A stretch of 5,293 bases of DNA from JBOGGN01 sp050744165. Lineage in GTDB: Bacteria > Actinomycetota > Acidimicrobiia > Acidimicrobiales > Palsa-688. The notes beneath the pieces are model-generated. The model searched no databases. It had not been told where the DNA came from and was given only the letters and a program-made list of their open reading frames with translations. Every line of letters begins with the position of its first letter. The first letter of the stretch is position 1. Made by a program: the position numbers and the translations under genes. Positions 3,882 to 5,293 of the stretch are shown piece by piece. The stretch spans positions 1-5,293 of the forward strand of contig JBOGGN010000385.1 of NCBI GenBank assembly GCA_050744165.1. The letters run 5' to 3'.

Positions 3882-4913
3882 ATGCGAGTTGGCCTGCTCA
3901 CCGGCGGAGGTGACTGCCCGGGGCTCAACGCCGTCATCCGGGCCGTGGTGCGCAAGGGGGAAACGGTCTATGGCGATGAGCTGGTGGGCTTCCTCGACGG
4001 CTGGCGGGGGGTCATGGAGAACCGCACCATCGAGCTCGACGTGGAGCGCTGCCGGGGCATCCTGCCCCGGGGCGGCACCATCTTGTTCACCTCTCGCACC
4101 AACCCCTACAAAATCGACGGCGGCGTGGCCAAGGTCTTGCAGACCCTGGCGGACCGGCGCATCGACGCCCTTGTGGCGATCGGGGGTGAGGACACTCTCG
4201 GGGTGGCCCATCGGCTGGCGGGCGAGGGAGCCCAGGTGGTAGGGGTGCCCAAGACGATCGACAACGACTTGTCGGCCACAGAGGTGACCTTCGGGTTCCA
4301 CACTGCGGTCCAGATCGCCGTCGACGCCATCGACCGGCTTCACACCACCGCCGAGTCCCACGACCGGGTCATCGTGTGCGAGGTCATGGGCCGTCACGCC
4401 GGGTGGATCGCCACCTACGCCGGGATCGCCGGCGGCGCTTCGGAGATCCTGATACCCGAGGAGCCCTTCGACATCGAGGTGGTGGCCGAGACGCTGAAGG
4501 CCCGTCACGCCAAGGGCCGCTACGCCTCCATCGTGGTGGTGGCCGAGGGGGCGGTGCCCAAGGAAGGCACCATGGCGCTGCTGTCCCGGGAGGTTGACCA
4601 GTTCGGGCATGTGCGCCTGGGGGGTATCGCCAACCTCCTGGCGACGGAGATCGAGGCCCGCACCGGTATCGAGACCCGGGTCACCATCCTCGGCCACATC
4701 CAGCGGGGTGGGACGCCCACCGCCTACGACCGAGTGCTCGCCACCCGCTTCGGCATCGCCGCCATCGAGGCGGTCCACGACGGCGCGTTCGACCGCATGG
4801 TGGCCCTGCGGGCCGACCGGATCGTTCGGGTTCCGCTGGCCGAAGCGGTCACCGAGTTAAAGACGGTAGACCGCGAACTGCTGCACGACGTGGCGGAGGC
4901 CTTTTTCAGCTGA
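3882..4913 (+). CDS. pfkA: 6-phosphofructokinase, group III, PPi-dependent signature
   Basis: A cytosolic enzyme that phosphorylates fructose 6-phosphate to fructose 1,6-bisphosphate in glycolysis. At 343 residues it is the size of actinobacterial short-form enzymes. Motifs in order: GGGDCPGLNAV (8-18) in the phosphate-donor loop, GGEDT (101-105), PKTIDND (123-129) with catalytic D127, MGRHAGW (169-175), E222 in AEG, and GHIQRGGTP (271-279). D104 and K124 are the pair known from PPi-dependent enzymes such as that of Amycolatopsis methanolica; ATP enzymes usually have Gly at 104, as in Streptomyces. So PPi is the likely donor, which would make the reaction reversible. The ATG at 3882 begins directly with the conserved MRVGLLTGGGD and has no clear ribosome site. 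It starts 19 bases after nrdR and may be translated from the same message. It ends 12 bases from the convergent phosphatase gene. Confidence 0.95.
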   Translation: MRVGLLTGGGDCPGLNAVIRAVVRKGETVYGDELVGFLDGWRGVMENRTIELDVERCRGILPRGGTILFTSRTNPYKIDGGVAKVLQTLADRRIDALVAIGGEDTLGVAHRLAGEGAQVVGVPKTIDNDLSATEVTFGFHTAVQIAVDAIDRLHTTAESHDRVIVCEVMGRHAGWIATYAGIAGGASEILIPEEPFDIEVVAETLKARHAKGRYASIVVVAEGAVPKEGTMALLSREVDQFGHVRLGGIANLLATEIEARTGIETRVTILGHIQRGGTPTAYDRVLATRFGIAAIEAVHDGAFDRMVALRADRIVRVPLAEAVTELKTVDRELLHDVAEAFFS

Positions 4914-4951
4914 GCTGGATGGCGTTCATGGGCCGCCCGCGATCAGGCGGC
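4907..4951. terminator. Short inverted repeats at the convergent pfkA/phosphatase ends
   Basis: The two genes converge with only 12 bases between their stops. CAGCT-G-AGCTG (4907-4917) covers the kinase stop, and GCCGCC at 4932-4937 pairs with GGCGGC at 4946-4951 (6-bp GC stem, 8-base loop) inside the end of the phosphatase gene. No T-run follows on either strand, so this is at best a weak terminator guess. Any termination of the kinase transcript must occur antisense to the phosphatase gene. Confidence 0.25.
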
Positions 4952-5293
4952 ACAGCGGGGCGAGCAGGCCGGGCGTGGCCACCACGACGGTGCCGTCGCC
5001 GAGGATGGCCGATTCGGCGCCGGCCTCTTGGGCGATGAGGACACCTGCGGCGAGGTCCCACGGCTGCAGACCCAACTCGTAGAAGGCGCTCGTGCGACCC
5101 GCGGCCACCCAGCACAGATCCAGGGCGGCGGCGCCGAAGCGGCGGATGTCGCGCACCCGGGGAAGCACCCGGGAGACCACCTGGGCCTGGTATGTGCGGC
5201 GTTCCGGGAGGTAGGAAAAGCCCGTCGTCACGAGCGACGTGGCAACCGACGGGGGATCGCCATGGAGTCGCAGGACCCGGCCGTTGAGCGTGG
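4926..5293 (-). CDS. Inositol monophosphatase family protein, C-terminal part (5' end outside the window)
   Basis: The minus-strand frame is open to the window edge and covers the last 122 or so residues. It begins LNGRVLRLHGDPPSVATSLVTTGFSY, the stretch after the family's beta-sheet core, and continues to RRFGAAALDLCWVAAGR and then PWDLAAGVLIAQEAGA, the C-terminal IMPase signature with the metal-binding Asp in WD. The family (Mg2+-dependent, Li+-sensitive sugar phosphatases) includes SuhB/ImpA inositol-1-phosphatases, CysQ and HisN. The N-terminal metal site (DPIDGT-like) that would help to tell them apart is outside the window. The conserved closing AGG is AGA here. A GTG at 5231 is not the start because homology continues upstream. 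In actinobacteria such enzymes supply inositol or act in histidine or nucleotide salvage; the precise substrate cannot be given. Confidence 0.9.
   Translation of the reverse strand, partial: TLNGRVLRLHGDPPSVATSLVTTGFSYLPERRTYQAQVVSRVLPRVRDIRRFGAAALDLCWVAAGRTSAFYELGLQPWDLAAGVLIAQEAGAESAILGDGTVVVATPGLLAPLCRLIAGGP

Noticed and set aside
2780..3955. Long minus-strand frame (391 codons) opposite the LysM and nrdR genes
   Set aside because: It runs across two genes with unmistakable motifs and through the operator region; low-complexity Pro/Arg/Gly composition typical of GC-rich shadows.
3699..4778. Minus-strand frame (359 codons) opposite the phosphofructokinase
   Set aside because: Shadow of a gene whose every family motif is present; its translation is Gly/Asp/His-rich without a known fold.
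1..5293. CRISPR array, insertion sequence, integrase, tRNA or phage remnant
   Set aside because: No regularly spaced repeats, terminal inverted repeats, transposase or integrase motifs or tRNA-like folds were seen; gene content and composition look uniformly chromosomal.

Overview
This is an ordinary-looking, GC-rich chromosomal stretch of an actinobacterium, with every gene intact except the two cut by the window edges. The DapE has the mycobacterial/actinobacterial form of the enzyme. lexA is divergent from a small LysM membrane protein that is followed by nrdR, the order known from Mycobacterium (lexA, Rv2719c, nrdR) and Corynebacterium (lexA, divS, nrdR). The phosphofructokinase is of the actinobacterial PPi/ATP 'group III' type. 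Protein divergence from the well-known genera suggests a deep lineage such as Acidimicrobiia, but that is inference and no marker in the window proves it.

Layout: (1) 2-1021 (+), the 3' part of dapE (lysine/diaminopimelate synthesis). (2) 1108-1572 (-), a UspA-family protein convergent with dapE, then a 149-base divergent promoter region containing a perfect 15-base tandem repeat. (3) 1722-2027 (+), a small two-helix membrane protein of unknown function, tail-to-tail with (4) lexA, 2072-2713 (-). (5) A 216-base lexA/LysM control region with four LexA-box-like inverted repeats, one of them perfect. (6) 2930-3313 (+), a LysM single-pass membrane protein, probably an SOS division inhibitor of the DivS/Rv2719c/YneA kind. 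(7) 3383-3862 (+), nrdR. (8) 3882-4913 (+), 6-phosphofructokinase with the residue pair of PPi-dependent enzymes. (9) 4926-5293 (-), the C-terminal part of an inositol monophosphatase family protein, convergent with the kinase.

How the genes fit together: the centre of the window is a DNA-damage and DNA-precursor module. LexA represses itself and probably the LysM gene. The LysM protein would delay division while DNA is repaired, and NrdR, in the same direction just downstream, sets ribonucleotide reductase expression from ATP/dATP levels. The kinase follows nrdR after 19 bases and may share its transcript. The flanking genes are housekeeping functions.

I found no mobile element, CRISPR array, tRNA, rRNA or convincing riboswitch, and no clearly undescribed multi-gene system. 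The best leads are the dense operator cluster, the PPi signature of the kinase, the small membrane protein beside the degenerate Usp, and the tandem repeat in its leader.
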